Positions 41,953 to 49,878 of a DNA stretch of 61,602 bases are shown one piece after another. Position numbers and translations under genes: made by a program. The stretch spans positions 1 to 61,602 of the forward strand of contig DASWFZ010000098.1 of NCBI GenBank assembly GCA_036393975.1, given 5' to 3'. Below the pieces are notes generated by a model. That model had not been told where the DNA came from and ran no database searches. It saw only the letters and a program-made list of their open reading frames with translations. Positions within the stretch are counted from its first letter, which is position 1, and every line of letters begins with the position of its first letter. The stretch is from 13-1-40CM-64-14 sp036393975. Lineage in GTDB: Bacteria > Sysuimicrobiota > Sysuimicrobiia > Sysuimicrobiales > Kaftiobacteriaceae.

Positions 41953-43156
41953 CCACCTGCTCCGGCGTCTTCTGCCCCGCCATCATTCCCTGCAGCGCGC
42001 TCTGCAGCAACGTCGACCCGGTCGGAGCCTGCCACCGGAACCCCACCAGCATCATGTACGGCGTCGCCTTCCGGTTCATCTCCTGCACGTGTTTGAGGAT
42101 CGGATCAGTGATCACCACCCCCGGCACTGCCGACGTCTGCGCCAGCATGTCGGTGAACATCTGACCGAACTCGCGGGTGGCCGTGAAACGGATGAACTTG
42201 AGCGCGGCATCTAGGGACGGGGTCCGGGCGTTGATGCCATAGTTGCCGTCATTGAATGACGACACCCAGGGGACCTGCCCTCCCCGGAGCGGAGGTGTCG
42301 CAAAGACATCGAAGTCCAGAGCCTTGTTCTGCGCCTTGAAGAACCCAATTTCCCACGACCCTCCCATGAACATCGCCGCCTGCTCGTTGAGGAACAGTTG
42401 CTGCATCGTCGCATAGTCCACGCCCATGAAGTTTAGATGCATGTACGGACGGAGCTCCAGCATGCGGGCGAGTGCGTTCGTGTAGGTCGGGTCCTTGAAG
42501 CTCGTGTGCCCCGATGTCACCGCGTCATAGAAGACGGTCCCGCCGTAGAAATTGGGAGCGACCGCCCCCGCCATCAGCTCGAGCGTCCACCCCTCCTTCG
42601 CACCGTTCGCAATCGGCACGACGCCTTTGTCCTTGAGGGTCTTGCACACCGCGAGAAACTCGTCCCAGGACTTGGGGATGGACACTCCGGCCTGGGAGAA
42701 GATCTTCTTGTTGTAGTAGACGACGATCGTCTGGCTCGCAAACGGGACGCCGTAGAGCTTGCCGTCCTTGCGGCCACGCGCCCCGTCGAGCATCTGCCGG
42801 GAAAAGGTCTTCAGCTCGGGCACTGTGTCAAAGTCCAGCGGCGCCACAAACCCCGCCGCCGAGAAGGTCTCGAGGCCACCGTAGGCACGCAGGTGGATAA
42901 TGTCCGGCCCCTTGCCCCCCGTCAGTGCGGAGGAGAGGATGGTATTGTACTCGGTTTGCTTAAAGGGCACGAACTCGACTTGGATGCCGGGATTACGTTG
43001 CTCAAACACCTGAATCATCTTGTCATAGGCCCACTTATCTTCGACCCGCCAGCTCCAAAACGTGAGTTTCACCGGCGGCTGGGCGGTCACCGCCCCCGGG
43101 TCCAACGTGGCCACACACAAACACACTACGAGTCCCACCAGAACTCGCCTGCTCAC
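41897..43156 (-). CDS. Sugar ABC substrate-binding protein (SBP family 1)
   Basis: 419 aa with a signal peptide (MSRRVLVGLVVCLCVATL, cleavage near TAQ). KLTFWSWRVEDKWAYDKM, 'FEQRNPGIQVEFVPFKQTEY' and ALTGGKGPDIIHLRAYGGLETF are standard family 1 segments. 'YGVPFASQTIVVYYNKKIF' and 'WDEFLAVCKTLKDKG' follow. It heads the operon with two permeases, nanE and a kinase, so an N-acetylated amino sugar such as ManNAc is the likely ligand. Divergent from the SBP gene at 43388. Confidence 0.88.
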   Translation of the reverse strand: MSRRVLVGLVVCLCVATLDPGAVTAQPPVKLTFWSWRVEDKWAYDKMIQVFEQRNPGIQVEFVPFKQTEYNTILSSALTGGKGPDIIHLRAYGGLETFSAAGFVAPLDFDTVPELKTFSRQMLDGARGRKDGKLYGVPFASQTIVVYYNKKIFSQAGVSIPKSWDEFLAVCKTLKDKGVVPIANGAKEGWTLELMAGAVAPNFYGGTVFYDAVTSGHTSFKDPTYTNALARMLELRPYMHLNFMGVDYATMQQLFLNEQAAMFMGGSWEIGFFKAQNKALDFDVFATPPLRGGQVPWVSSFNDGNYGINARTPSLDAALKFIRFTATREFGQMFTDMLAQTSAVPGVVITDPILKHVQEMNRKATPYMMLVGFRWQAPTGSTLLQSALQGMMAGQKTPEQVGDEVTRGLSAWFEPFRGR

Positions 43157-43219
43157 GGAACCACCCCCTGCGTATTGTTATGGATAGACTACGGCTTCGT
43201 GTCCGTCAGAGGCTCTCCT

Positions 43220-43241
43220 CCGGAACCCTACAGGGTTTCGG
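43220..43241. promoter_or_regulatory. 22-base imperfect palindrome between two divergent binding-protein genes
   Basis: The halves CCGGAACCCT and AGGGTTTCGG flank a central AC and differ from perfect symmetry at one pair. Size and even centre recall operators of dimeric sugar repressors. It lies in the 231-base region between divergent SBP genes at 43156 and 43388, where a shared regulator could act. The regulator is not identified. Confidence 0.4.
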
Positions 43242-43387
43242 ACTGCTGGAGCGCGCCGAGAGAAACGATCCCGGAACGCACGGGGGCCCTCGGCAGACTA
43301 GATTACAGGGCTCCCCCCGGAGGACGGCCAGAGGGCGGTGCGGAATAAGACATCCGATTCCACTTCATCTATACAAGGAGACTCCGT

Positions 43388-44674
43388 ATGACGAGAGCGC
43401 GATCTTTGCTCCTCCTGGCAGCCGTGATCTTCCTGCTGGGAGGAACCGTCATCCCCATCCAGCTGTTCCCGGCTCAGGCAGCCGAACAGGTGACCCTGAC
43501 CATCGAGAGCTGGCGCAACGATGACTTGTCGATCTGGCAAGATGCGATCCTTCCGGCTTTCACGAAGCGCTATCCAAACATCAAGGTGGTCTTTGCGCCC
43601 ACGGCACCCGCTGAATACAACGCGGCGCTGAACGCGAAGCTGACTGGCGCCACGGCAGGCGACCTCATCACGTGCCGCCCGTTCGACCAATCCCTGGGAC
43701 TGTACAAGCAAGGGTTCCTGGCTCCCCTCTCTGATCTCCCCGGCATGGCGAACTTTAGTTCCGTGGCCAAGAGTGCCTGGATCACCGATGACGGCAAGAC
43801 GGTCTTCTGCGTCCCGATGGCCTCGGTGATTCACGGCTTCATCTATAACGCCGACGCCTTCAAGCAGTTAGGGATCACTCCGCCCAAAACAGAAGCCGAG
43901 TTCTTCCAGGTCCTCGAGAAGATCAAGACGGACGGCCGCTACGTGCCCCTGGCCATGGGGATTGCCGACCAATGGGAAGCGGCGACGATGGGATTTCAGA
44001 ACATCGGCCCCAACTATTGGAAAGGCGAGGATGGGCGGCAGGCGCTGATCACGGGCAAGGGTAAATTCACTGACCCCGCCTACGTGGCGGTGTTTAAGTC
44101 GCTGGCCAAATGGCGCCCGTACCTCGGGTCGGGCTTTGAAGCTCAGAAATACCCCGACTCGCAGAACCTGTTCACGTTAGGCAAGGCCGCGATTTATCCC
44201 GCCGGGTCGTGGGAGATTAGCCTGTTCAATCAACAGGCGAAGTTCAAGATGGGCGCCTTCCCGCCACCCCTGCCTGCGGGGAGCTCGACATGCTACATCA
44301 GCGATCACACCGATATCGCGACGGGAATGAACAGCAAAACCCGGCACCCGGCGGAAGCTCGGACATTCCTGTCATGGATGGCGACCCCGGAGTTCGCGAC
44401 CCTGTACAGCAATGCCCTGCCTGGGTTCTTCAGCCTCTCGAATCAGAAAGTGACGTTGAAAGATCCTCTGGCTCAAACGTTCCTCAGCTGGCGGGGCCTT
44501 TGCAAATCCACGATCCGGAATTCGTACCAAATTCTCTCTCGCGGGGAACCCAACCTCGAGAACGAACTCTGGAGAGTTAGCGCGGGCGTCGTCAGCGGTA
44601 AGCTGGCACCTGAAGAGGCCGCCGCCCAGGTGCAGGCCGGGCTGAACAAGTGGTACAAACCACAGGCCAAGTGA
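43388..44674 (+). CDS. Sugar ABC substrate-binding protein (SBP family 1)
   Basis: 428 aa, AAGGAG ribosome site, signal peptide about residues 1-32 (cleavage near AQAAE). VTLTIESWRNDDLSIWQD, FTKRYPNIKVVFAPTAPAEY and LNAKLTGATAGDLITCRP are family 1 segments. 'SVIHGFIYNADAFKQLGI' is the usual ligand-domain phrase. Followed by a strong hairpin, two permeases and two dehydrogenases, which suggests a polyol, inositol-like or uronate sugar as ligand. Confidence 0.88.
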   Translation: MTRARSLLLLAAVIFLLGGTVIPIQLFPAQAAEQVTLTIESWRNDDLSIWQDAILPAFTKRYPNIKVVFAPTAPAEYNAALNAKLTGATAGDLITCRPFDQSLGLYKQGFLAPLSDLPGMANFSSVAKSAWITDDGKTVFCVPMASVIHGFIYNADAFKQLGITPPKTEAEFFQVLEKIKTDGRYVPLAMGIADQWEAATMGFQNIGPNYWKGEDGRQALITGKGKFTDPAYVAVFKSLAKWRPYLGSGFEAQKYPDSQNLFTLGKAAIYPAGSWEISLFNQQAKFKMGAFPPPLPAGSSTCYISDHTDIATGMNSKTRHPAEARTFLSWMATPEFATLYSNALPGFFSLSNQKVTLKDPLAQTFLSWRGLCKSTIRNSYQILSRGEPNLENELWRVSAGVVSGKLAPEEAAAQVQAGLNKWYKPQAK

Positions 44675-44699
44675 TCCGGCTGTGCTAGAAGATAGGCTC

Positions 44700-44733
44700 G
44701 ACCAGCGGCGGGGCCCAGGCCTCGCCGCTGGTC
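44700..44733 (+). terminator. Long hairpin between binding-protein and permease genes
   Basis: GACCAGCGGCG pairs with CGCCGCTGGTC, and the 12-base loop pairs further (GGGC/GCCT with a G-T) to give a stem of about 15 bp closed by CCAG. No T tract follows. It is probably an mRNA stabiliser lowering downstream expression. Confidence 0.6.
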
Positions 44734-44758
44734 TATGGTCGGCTCGTCGTCGAGTTGC

Positions 44759-45682
44759 ATGACACCACGCGTCCGTTATTTCCCGACGCACATCGTCGTC
44801 TTCATCCTGCCTGCTGCCGCCCTCTACACGGCGTTCATGGTCTACCCCCTCTTTGATTCTCTGCGGACGAGTCTGCAGGGCGCCCACGAGGGCGGAGGCG
44901 CGCTCTTCGTGGGACTGTCCAATTACGTGCGCCTGGTCACCGATCCTGTCTATGCTCCGCGATTCTGGGGGGCCTTGCAGCATAACCTGACCTTCTTTGC
45001 GATCCACATGCTGGTGCAAAACCCCGTCGCGCTGATGCTGGCGGCCCTGCTGAGTGCGCGCGACCTCGCCGGCCGTGCGCTGTACCGCACCGTACTCTTC
45101 GCCCCCACGGTCCTGTCGTTTGTGATTGTCGGGTTCATCTGGCAATTGATGCTCAGCCCCTTGTGGGGGGTCGCCGGAGGCGTGATGCGCTTCGTGGGCC
45201 TCGGCGCGTACTTCCGGCCGTGGCTGGGGCTGGAAGGGTATGCCCTCGTGACACTGTCGCTCGTGTCCGTCTGGCAGTTCGTGGGCATTCCGTTGATGCT
45301 GTTCCACGTCGCTTTACTGGGGATCCCCGACGAACTGCGGGAAGCCGCGCACGTGGACGGGGCATCTGGCTGGCGGGTGTTCTGGGGGATCGAGTTTCCT
45401 CTCATCCTGCCCGTCGTGGGCTTGGTCGCGATCCTGACGTATGTGGGCAACTTCAACGCCTTTGACCTCATTTACACCGTCAAAGGAGCCCTCGCCGGAC
45501 CCAATTTTTCCACGGACATCCTGGGCACGTTCTTCTACCGGACTTTTTTCGGATTTCAGCTCCAGATGGGCAACCCCGTGATGGGCGCCACTGTCGCGGG
45601 AGCGATGTTTGTGCTCGTTCTCGTCGGCGTGCTCCTCTATCTCTTCGCCTGGCAGCGATGGGTGGAGGCCCGCGTCCTCTAG
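44759..45682 (+). CDS. Sugar ABC permease, MalF/CUT1 type
   Basis: 307 aa from ATG 44759. The in-frame ATG at 44735 would lie immediately after the hairpin, and neither has a strong ribosome site. 'HIVVFILPAAALYTAFMVYPLFDSL', FVGLSNYVRLVTDPVYAPRF and the EAA loop ELREAAHVDGASGWRVFWGI identify the family. Partner permease starts 11 bases after its stop. Confidence 0.87.
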   Translation: MTPRVRYFPTHIVVFILPAAALYTAFMVYPLFDSLRTSLQGAHEGGGALFVGLSNYVRLVTDPVYAPRFWGALQHNLTFFAIHMLVQNPVALMLAALLSARDLAGRALYRTVLFAPTVLSFVIVGFIWQLMLSPLWGVAGGVMRFVGLGAYFRPWLGLEGYALVTLSLVSVWQFVGIPLMLFHVALLGIPDELREAAHVDGASGWRVFWGIEFPLILPVVGLVAILTYVGNFNAFDLIYTVKGALAGPNFSTDILGTFFYRTFFGFQLQMGNPVMGATVAGAMFVLVLVGVLLYLFAWQRWVEARVL

Positions 45683-45692
45683 CGCCGCGACC

Positions 45693-46571
45693 ATGTCCTT
45701 GGCCCCCGCACCTCTGACGCGTCTGAGTTCTTCTGGACTCCGGGTCGCATCCTCCGGCAGGAGGACGATCGGCATCCACGCGGTCCTCATCGGGTATGCG
45801 CTGATCGCGCTGACCCCTGTGCTCCTCATCGTCATGAATTCCTTTAAAACACGGGAGGCGATTTTCGGGCGGCCGTTCTTCCCTCCCCTGCCGGGGGTGT
45901 TCAGCACCAGCGGGTATCTGACCATGTTTGAGCGCGCCCACTTCGCGCGCTATTTTGCCAACAGCGCGATCGTCGCTGGAGCGGCGATGACGCTGATTCT
46001 CCTGCTGGGAGCGATGGCCGGATTTGCCCTGGCGGAATACCGCTTCCGCGGCAATGCCTGGATCGGACTCTACCTCGCGCTGGGCATCATGATCCCGATT
46101 CGCCTGGGCACGGTGAGCATTCTGCGAATCATGTCCAGCCTGGGGTTGGTGAACACCCTCGTCGCGTTGATTCTGGTCTATGCGGCTCAAGGATTGCCGT
46201 TAGCGGTCTTCATTCTGCAGCAGTTCATGCGTCAGGTCCCCCAGGACCTGAAGGACGCCGCCCGCATCGATGGCATGAGTGAATACCGAATCTTCTGGCT
46301 GATCCTTCCGCTCGTACGCCCCGCGGTGGCCACAGTTGCCGTGTTTACGATGATCCCCATTTGGAATGACTTATGGTTTCCGCTGATTCTCGCCCCAGGG
46401 GAGGCCACAAAGACCCTCACGCTGGGAGCCCAGGCTTTCATTGGGCAATTCATCAGCGACTGGAACGCGATCCTGGCGTCGCTGACCCTGGCCATGGTGC
46501 CGGTCCTCGCGGTGTACATGTTGGTCTCTCGCAATCTCATCCGCGGCCTCACTGCAGGCGCACTCAAATAG
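45693..46571 (+). CDS. Sugar ABC permease, MalG/CUT1 type
   Basis: 292 aa from ATG 45693; the frame is open further upstream but would overlap the other permease. 'LIALTPVLLIVMNSFKTREAIFG' and AGFALAEYRFRGNAWIGL are MalG-type. The EAA loop is DLKDAARIDGMSEYRIFWLI and the end is SRNLIRGLTAGALK. Its stop shares a base with the GTG of the next gene, so import and oxidation genes are coupled. Confidence 0.88.
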   Translation: MSLAPAPLTRLSSSGLRVASSGRRTIGIHAVLIGYALIALTPVLLIVMNSFKTREAIFGRPFFPPLPGVFSTSGYLTMFERAHFARYFANSAIVAGAAMTLILLLGAMAGFALAEYRFRGNAWIGLYLALGIMIPIRLGTVSILRIMSSLGLVNTLVALILVYAAQGLPLAVFILQQFMRQVPQDLKDAARIDGMSEYRIFWLILPLVRPAVATVAVFTMIPIWNDLWFPLILAPGEATKTLTLGAQAFIGQFISDWNAILASLTLAMVPVLAVYMLVSRNLIRGLTAGALK

Positions 46572-47587
46572 TGCGAGATGGCCCCGTGCGCGTAGCGATC
46601 ATCGGCACCGGGTTCATGGGAAAAATCCACGCCGAGGCCTGGAGCCAGACGGACGCCCGCCTTGTTGCTTTCGTGGGCAAGAAGGGAGCCGAAGGCAAGA
46701 CGCTGGCGGATGCCTACGGGTTGCGCTTTGCGACCACCCTCGAGGCTGTCGCGAGCGATATCGACGTGGTCGATATCTGCACTCCGACACATCTGCATCC
46801 AGAGCATTGTCTTCGCGCCGCCGCGGCGGCTAAACATGTCATCTGCGAGAAACCGCTCGCTCTGACCGTCGCCGACGGCCAGAGGATGATCCAGGCTTGC
46901 CGGGCAGCCGGAGTGCGCTTGCTGGTCGCGCACGTGCTCCGGTTCTTTCCTGAATACCGCTTGGCGCGAGAGATCGCGGCCCGAGGGGATATTGGGGAAC
47001 CAGCTGTGCTCCGGCTGTCACGCTGTACGTTTCGCCCCCGCAAGGCGGATAACTGGTACGCCGATCCGGCGCGGTCCGGGGGCATGATGTTGGACCTGAT
47101 GGTCCACGACTTCGACTACGCTCGCTGGGTGGCCGGGGATGTAGTGCGTGTCTTCGCGAAGGCGGCACAGACCTCGCCCTCGCCAGAAGGGATCGACCAT
47201 GCGCTGGCCATTCTCACGCATCGCCGGGGGGCGATCTCCCACCTCGAAGGGTCGTGGGCCTATCCTCCCCCACTCTTTCTCACACGCCTGGAGATCGCGG
47301 GCTCCGCGGGGTTGATCGAGTACACGAGCCCATCGACGGCAGCAATCGAGATGCACCTGCGCCCAGAGAACGGGCCCTCTCAGGAAGTTGCTCTGCCGAC
47401 GAGCCCACTACGGGAGAGTCCGTACACCACGCAGCTGCGGGCCTTCCACGAAGCTCTGGTGCAGGGCACGGAGCCCCCGGTGCGCGCCGAAGACGGCGCG
47501 GCGGCCGTGCAGATCGCGCGCGCTGCGATCGAGTCCGTCCGCCGGGGCGCCCCCGTGGAGATTGAGCAAGAAGGAGAGCGACGGTGA
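46571..47587 (+). CDS. Gfo/Idh/MocA family NAD(P)-dependent oxidoreductase
   Basis: 338 aa from GTG 46571; GTG 46586 is an alternative. The Rossmann motif VAIIGTGFMGKIHAEAW, then DIDVVDICTPTHLHPEHC and VICEKPLALT (the family's EKP lysine) are clear. 'GGMMLDLMVHDFDYARWVAG' carries the Asp and His of the catalytic region. Likely oxidises a sugar or cyclitol delivered by the importer upstream. Overlaps the next oxidoreductase by 4 bases. Confidence 0.88.
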   Translation: MRDGPVRVAIIGTGFMGKIHAEAWSQTDARLVAFVGKKGAEGKTLADAYGLRFATTLEAVASDIDVVDICTPTHLHPEHCLRAAAAAKHVICEKPLALTVADGQRMIQACRAAGVRLLVAHVLRFFPEYRLAREIAARGDIGEPAVLRLSRCTFRPRKADNWYADPARSGGMMLDLMVHDFDYARWVAGDVVRVFAKAAQTSPSPEGIDHALAILTHRRGAISHLEGSWAYPPPLFLTRLEIAGSAGLIEYTSPSTAAIEMHLRPENGPSQEVALPTSPLRESPYTTQLRAFHEALVQGTEPPVRAEDGAAAVQIARAAIESVRRGAPVEIEQEGERR

Positions 47588-48606
47588 TCCGCCTGGGGCT
47601 CATGAGCTTCGCCCATGTCCACGCCGAGGCATACGTCGAGAACATCCGGGGGATAGCTGACGCCCAGCTGGTCGGCGCCGCCGATGACGATCGGGCCCGC
47701 GGTGAGCACTTCGCTGCCAAGCTCGGCGTGCAGTCCTTCCTCACGTACGAGGAACTTCTCGCCCAGCACCTCGATGGCGTTATCGTGTGCTCGGAAAATA
47801 CGCGGCACCGTGCTCTCGTGGAGATGGCCGCGCGGGCCGGGGTTGGTGTCTTGTGCGAAAAACCCCTCGCCACGACGCTCGCAGATGCACGCGCCATGAT
47901 CGAGGCCTGTGCGCGAGCGGGTGTAATCCTGATGGTCGCCTTCCCAATGCGGTTCAGCGCTCCACTGCTCCAGGCGCGCCAGGCGGTGGAGGAAGGCCGC
48001 GTGGGGAAGATCGCGTGCTGCATCGGCACAAACCAGGGGCAGAACCCCCGCCGGCATCGCGCGTGGTTTGTAGATAAACAGCTGGCCGGCGGCGGCGCGG
48101 TCATGGATCACACCGTGCATCTCGTTGACATCCTCAGGTGGTATCTGCGGACCGAAGTAGCCGAGGTCTACGCGCAGACGACCGAGCTGTTGCCAGGCGG
48201 CAACGGAGGGGTCGAGACTGGAGGGCTGCTCCTCCTCACCCTGGCGAACGGTCTCTTCGCGTCGATCGACTGCAGCTGGAGTCGGCCGGCGTCGTATCCG
48301 ACGTGGGGAGGGCTCGCCCTGGAACTGATTGGCGAGCGCGGTGTCCTGCGGGTCGACGCGTTTCGCCAAAACCTCATTATCTACCCCGAGCGGTCACCCG
48401 CGATTCAGTGGCAGCCGTGGGGATCCGATGCCAATCAAGCAATGATAGCGGAATTCGTCGCCGCGATTCGCGAGCACAGGGACCCTGCCGTGACAGGGAC
48501 CGATGGGTACCGGGCCCTCGAGGTCATCAGCGCGGCGTACGAGTCGGCGCGAACTGGACAGCCAGTGCGCCTTCCCGTGGCCGACCAACATACGGAGGGG
48601 GCATGA
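47584..48606 (+). CDS. Gfo/Idh/MocA family oxidoreductase (second)
   Basis: 340 aa from GTG 47584. The N terminus IRLGLMSFAHVHAEAYVEN lacks the classic GxGxxG; SFAHVHAEAY is a known variant in this superfamily. VGVLCEKPLATT and 'GGGAVMDHTVHLVDILRWYL' provide the EKP lysine and the catalytic Asp/His pair. Two such genes in tandem suggest sequential or complementary oxidation of one substrate. Confidence 0.87.
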   Translation: MIRLGLMSFAHVHAEAYVENIRGIADAQLVGAADDDRARGEHFAAKLGVQSFLTYEELLAQHLDGVIVCSENTRHRALVEMAARAGVGVLCEKPLATTLADARAMIEACARAGVILMVAFPMRFSAPLLQARQAVEEGRVGKIACCIGTNQGQNPRRHRAWFVDKQLAGGGAVMDHTVHLVDILRWYLRTEVAEVYAQTTELLPGGNGGVETGGLLLLTLANGLFASIDCSWSRPASYPTWGGLALELIGERGVLRVDAFRQNLIIYPERSPAIQWQPWGSDANQAMIAEFVAAIREHRDPAVTGTDGYRALEVISAAYESARTGQPVRLPVADQHTEGA

Positions 48607-48652
48607 GTCGTCACACGGATGTGAGAGCATAGGCGAGGAGGCACGCGACCTA

Positions 48653-49096
48653 ATGGACAGACAAGTCCCGATGGCAGACGTGAAACGCATCGCCCTGATT
48701 GCGCATGACAACAAGAAGCAGGATCTTCTAGCCTGGGCGGGGTTCAACAAGGATCTGTTGGCCCGACACACACTATTTGCGACGGAAACGACCGGCCGGC
48801 TCCTGGAGCAGCACTTCGGCCTACAGGTGGCCAAATTCCGCAGCGGGCCGCTGGGAGGCGATCAGCAAATTGGGGCCAAGATCACCGATGGCGAGATCGA
48901 CTTCTTAATCTTCTTCTGGGACCCGCTCGCACCGCACCCCCATGACCCCGACGTGAAGGCCCTCCTCCGTGTCGCGGTCGTCTGGAACATCCCCGTCGCC
49001 TGCAACCGGGCTTCTGCAGACTTCATGATCTCGTCACCGTTGATGAAGGGCGAATACCGGCGGTCGATCCCAGCGTACGGGGACGCGAAGGTTTAG
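48653..49096 (+). CDS. mgsA: Methylglyoxal synthase
   Basis: 147 aa from ATG 48653 with GAGGAGG upstream; ATG 48671 is an alternative. All active-site residues known from E. coli MgsA are in register: H18-D19 (AHDNKK), the TTG phosphate loop at 46-48, D70 (SGPLGGDQQIGA), D90 (FFWDPL), H97 and D100 (HPHDPDVKALLR). It converts dihydroxyacetone phosphate to methylglyoxal, a relief valve when sugar phosphates build up. Its position behind sugar-uptake genes fits that role. Confidence 0.94.
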   Translation: MDRQVPMADVKRIALIAHDNKKQDLLAWAGFNKDLLARHTLFATETTGRLLEQHFGLQVAKFRSGPLGGDQQIGAKITDGEIDFLIFFWDPLAPHPHDPDVKALLRVAVVWNIPVACNRASADFMISSPLMKGEYRRSIPAYGDAKV

Positions 49097-49116
49097 AGCA
49101 CGCCGGAGAGGACCGG

Positions 49117-49599
49117 CTACCCCGCGGAGAGCGTCCACCGACGGAAGCCCTGGGTGGGATTCCACCGCATGGCAAACCGCTCGCGGCCAAAGACGATGTA
49201 GGCGGCATGACCGATATCGACCGAGAATAGGTGGTACGGTTCGGCCGGCCGCCACGCAATCTTCGCCTCAAGGACGTCACCGTACCGTCGGCGCATGGCC
49301 GGATCGGCGACGTCAGTTACCTGGCCGTATACCTTGAAATCGCCGTCCGTCCCCTCGCGGTCGCAAGTCACACTGTGCACAACCACCCGCGGATCACGCA
49401 AGAGATCGAGAGCTTTCTTCGAGCGCCACATCATTCCCAGCAGGAGTTGTGTGTCGACGATGTAGGCCTCAACCGGACTAATACGCGGCCACCCGTTGGC
49501 GCGCAGCGTGCCGATGAGGGCCAATCCGGGTCCCTCCAGACGTTTCTGCCCGATGGCCGCGAGTTCAGGGGACGCCAGAGTAAACTGATGCCAGTTCAC
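49117..49599 (-). CDS. Pyridoxamine 5'-phosphate oxidase-fold protein
   Basis: 160 aa from GTG 49599, preceded by GGAGGTG; an upstream start at 49623 would overlap that site. 'GPGLALIGTLRANGWPRISPVEAYIVD' and LLGMMWRSKKALDLLRDPRV follow the FMN-binding split-barrel pattern of PNPOx-like proteins. Such small proteins bind FMN, F420 or haem; the cofactor cannot be told here. Convergent with mgsA. Confidence 0.78.
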   Translation of the reverse strand: MNWHQFTLASPELAAIGQKRLEGPGLALIGTLRANGWPRISPVEAYIVDTQLLLGMMWRSKKALDLLRDPRVVVHSVTCDREGTDGDFKVYGQVTDVADPAMRRRYGDVLEAKIAWRPAEPYHLFSVDIGHAAYIVFGRERFAMRWNPTQGFRRWTLSAG

Positions 49600-49878
49600 G
49601 AGAATGCACCTCCACCCCGCCACAGCTTAGAAGTTAAGGCGCCCCACGCCTCTGTGATCAAGTGGGGGACTTGCGAGATGCGCACACCCGTTTGACAGTC
49701 GGAGTTCAGGTCCTTTACCCGACCTGCTGACTCAAGGGCCTCACTGATGATTGACCGCCGCGAACGTGCAGACGTGATCGGCTTGAGGCACTTCACTTTT
49801 CTCCCCCCCTAATCAATTGGTTAATACGCGACATCTTCTGGACGCAGCAGGGGTGCGCGTACACACGCGCGAAGCGTC
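49600..49878. promoter_or_regulatory. Divergent regulatory region with a small palindrome
   Basis: About 280 bases between the divergent PNPOx-fold and XRE-TPR genes. At 49810-49823 TAATCAATTGGTTA is a 14-base near-palindrome (one mismatched pair) in an AT-rich patch preceded by a C run. It lies about 55 bases before the regulator start, a possible site for that regulator. Confidence 0.35.
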
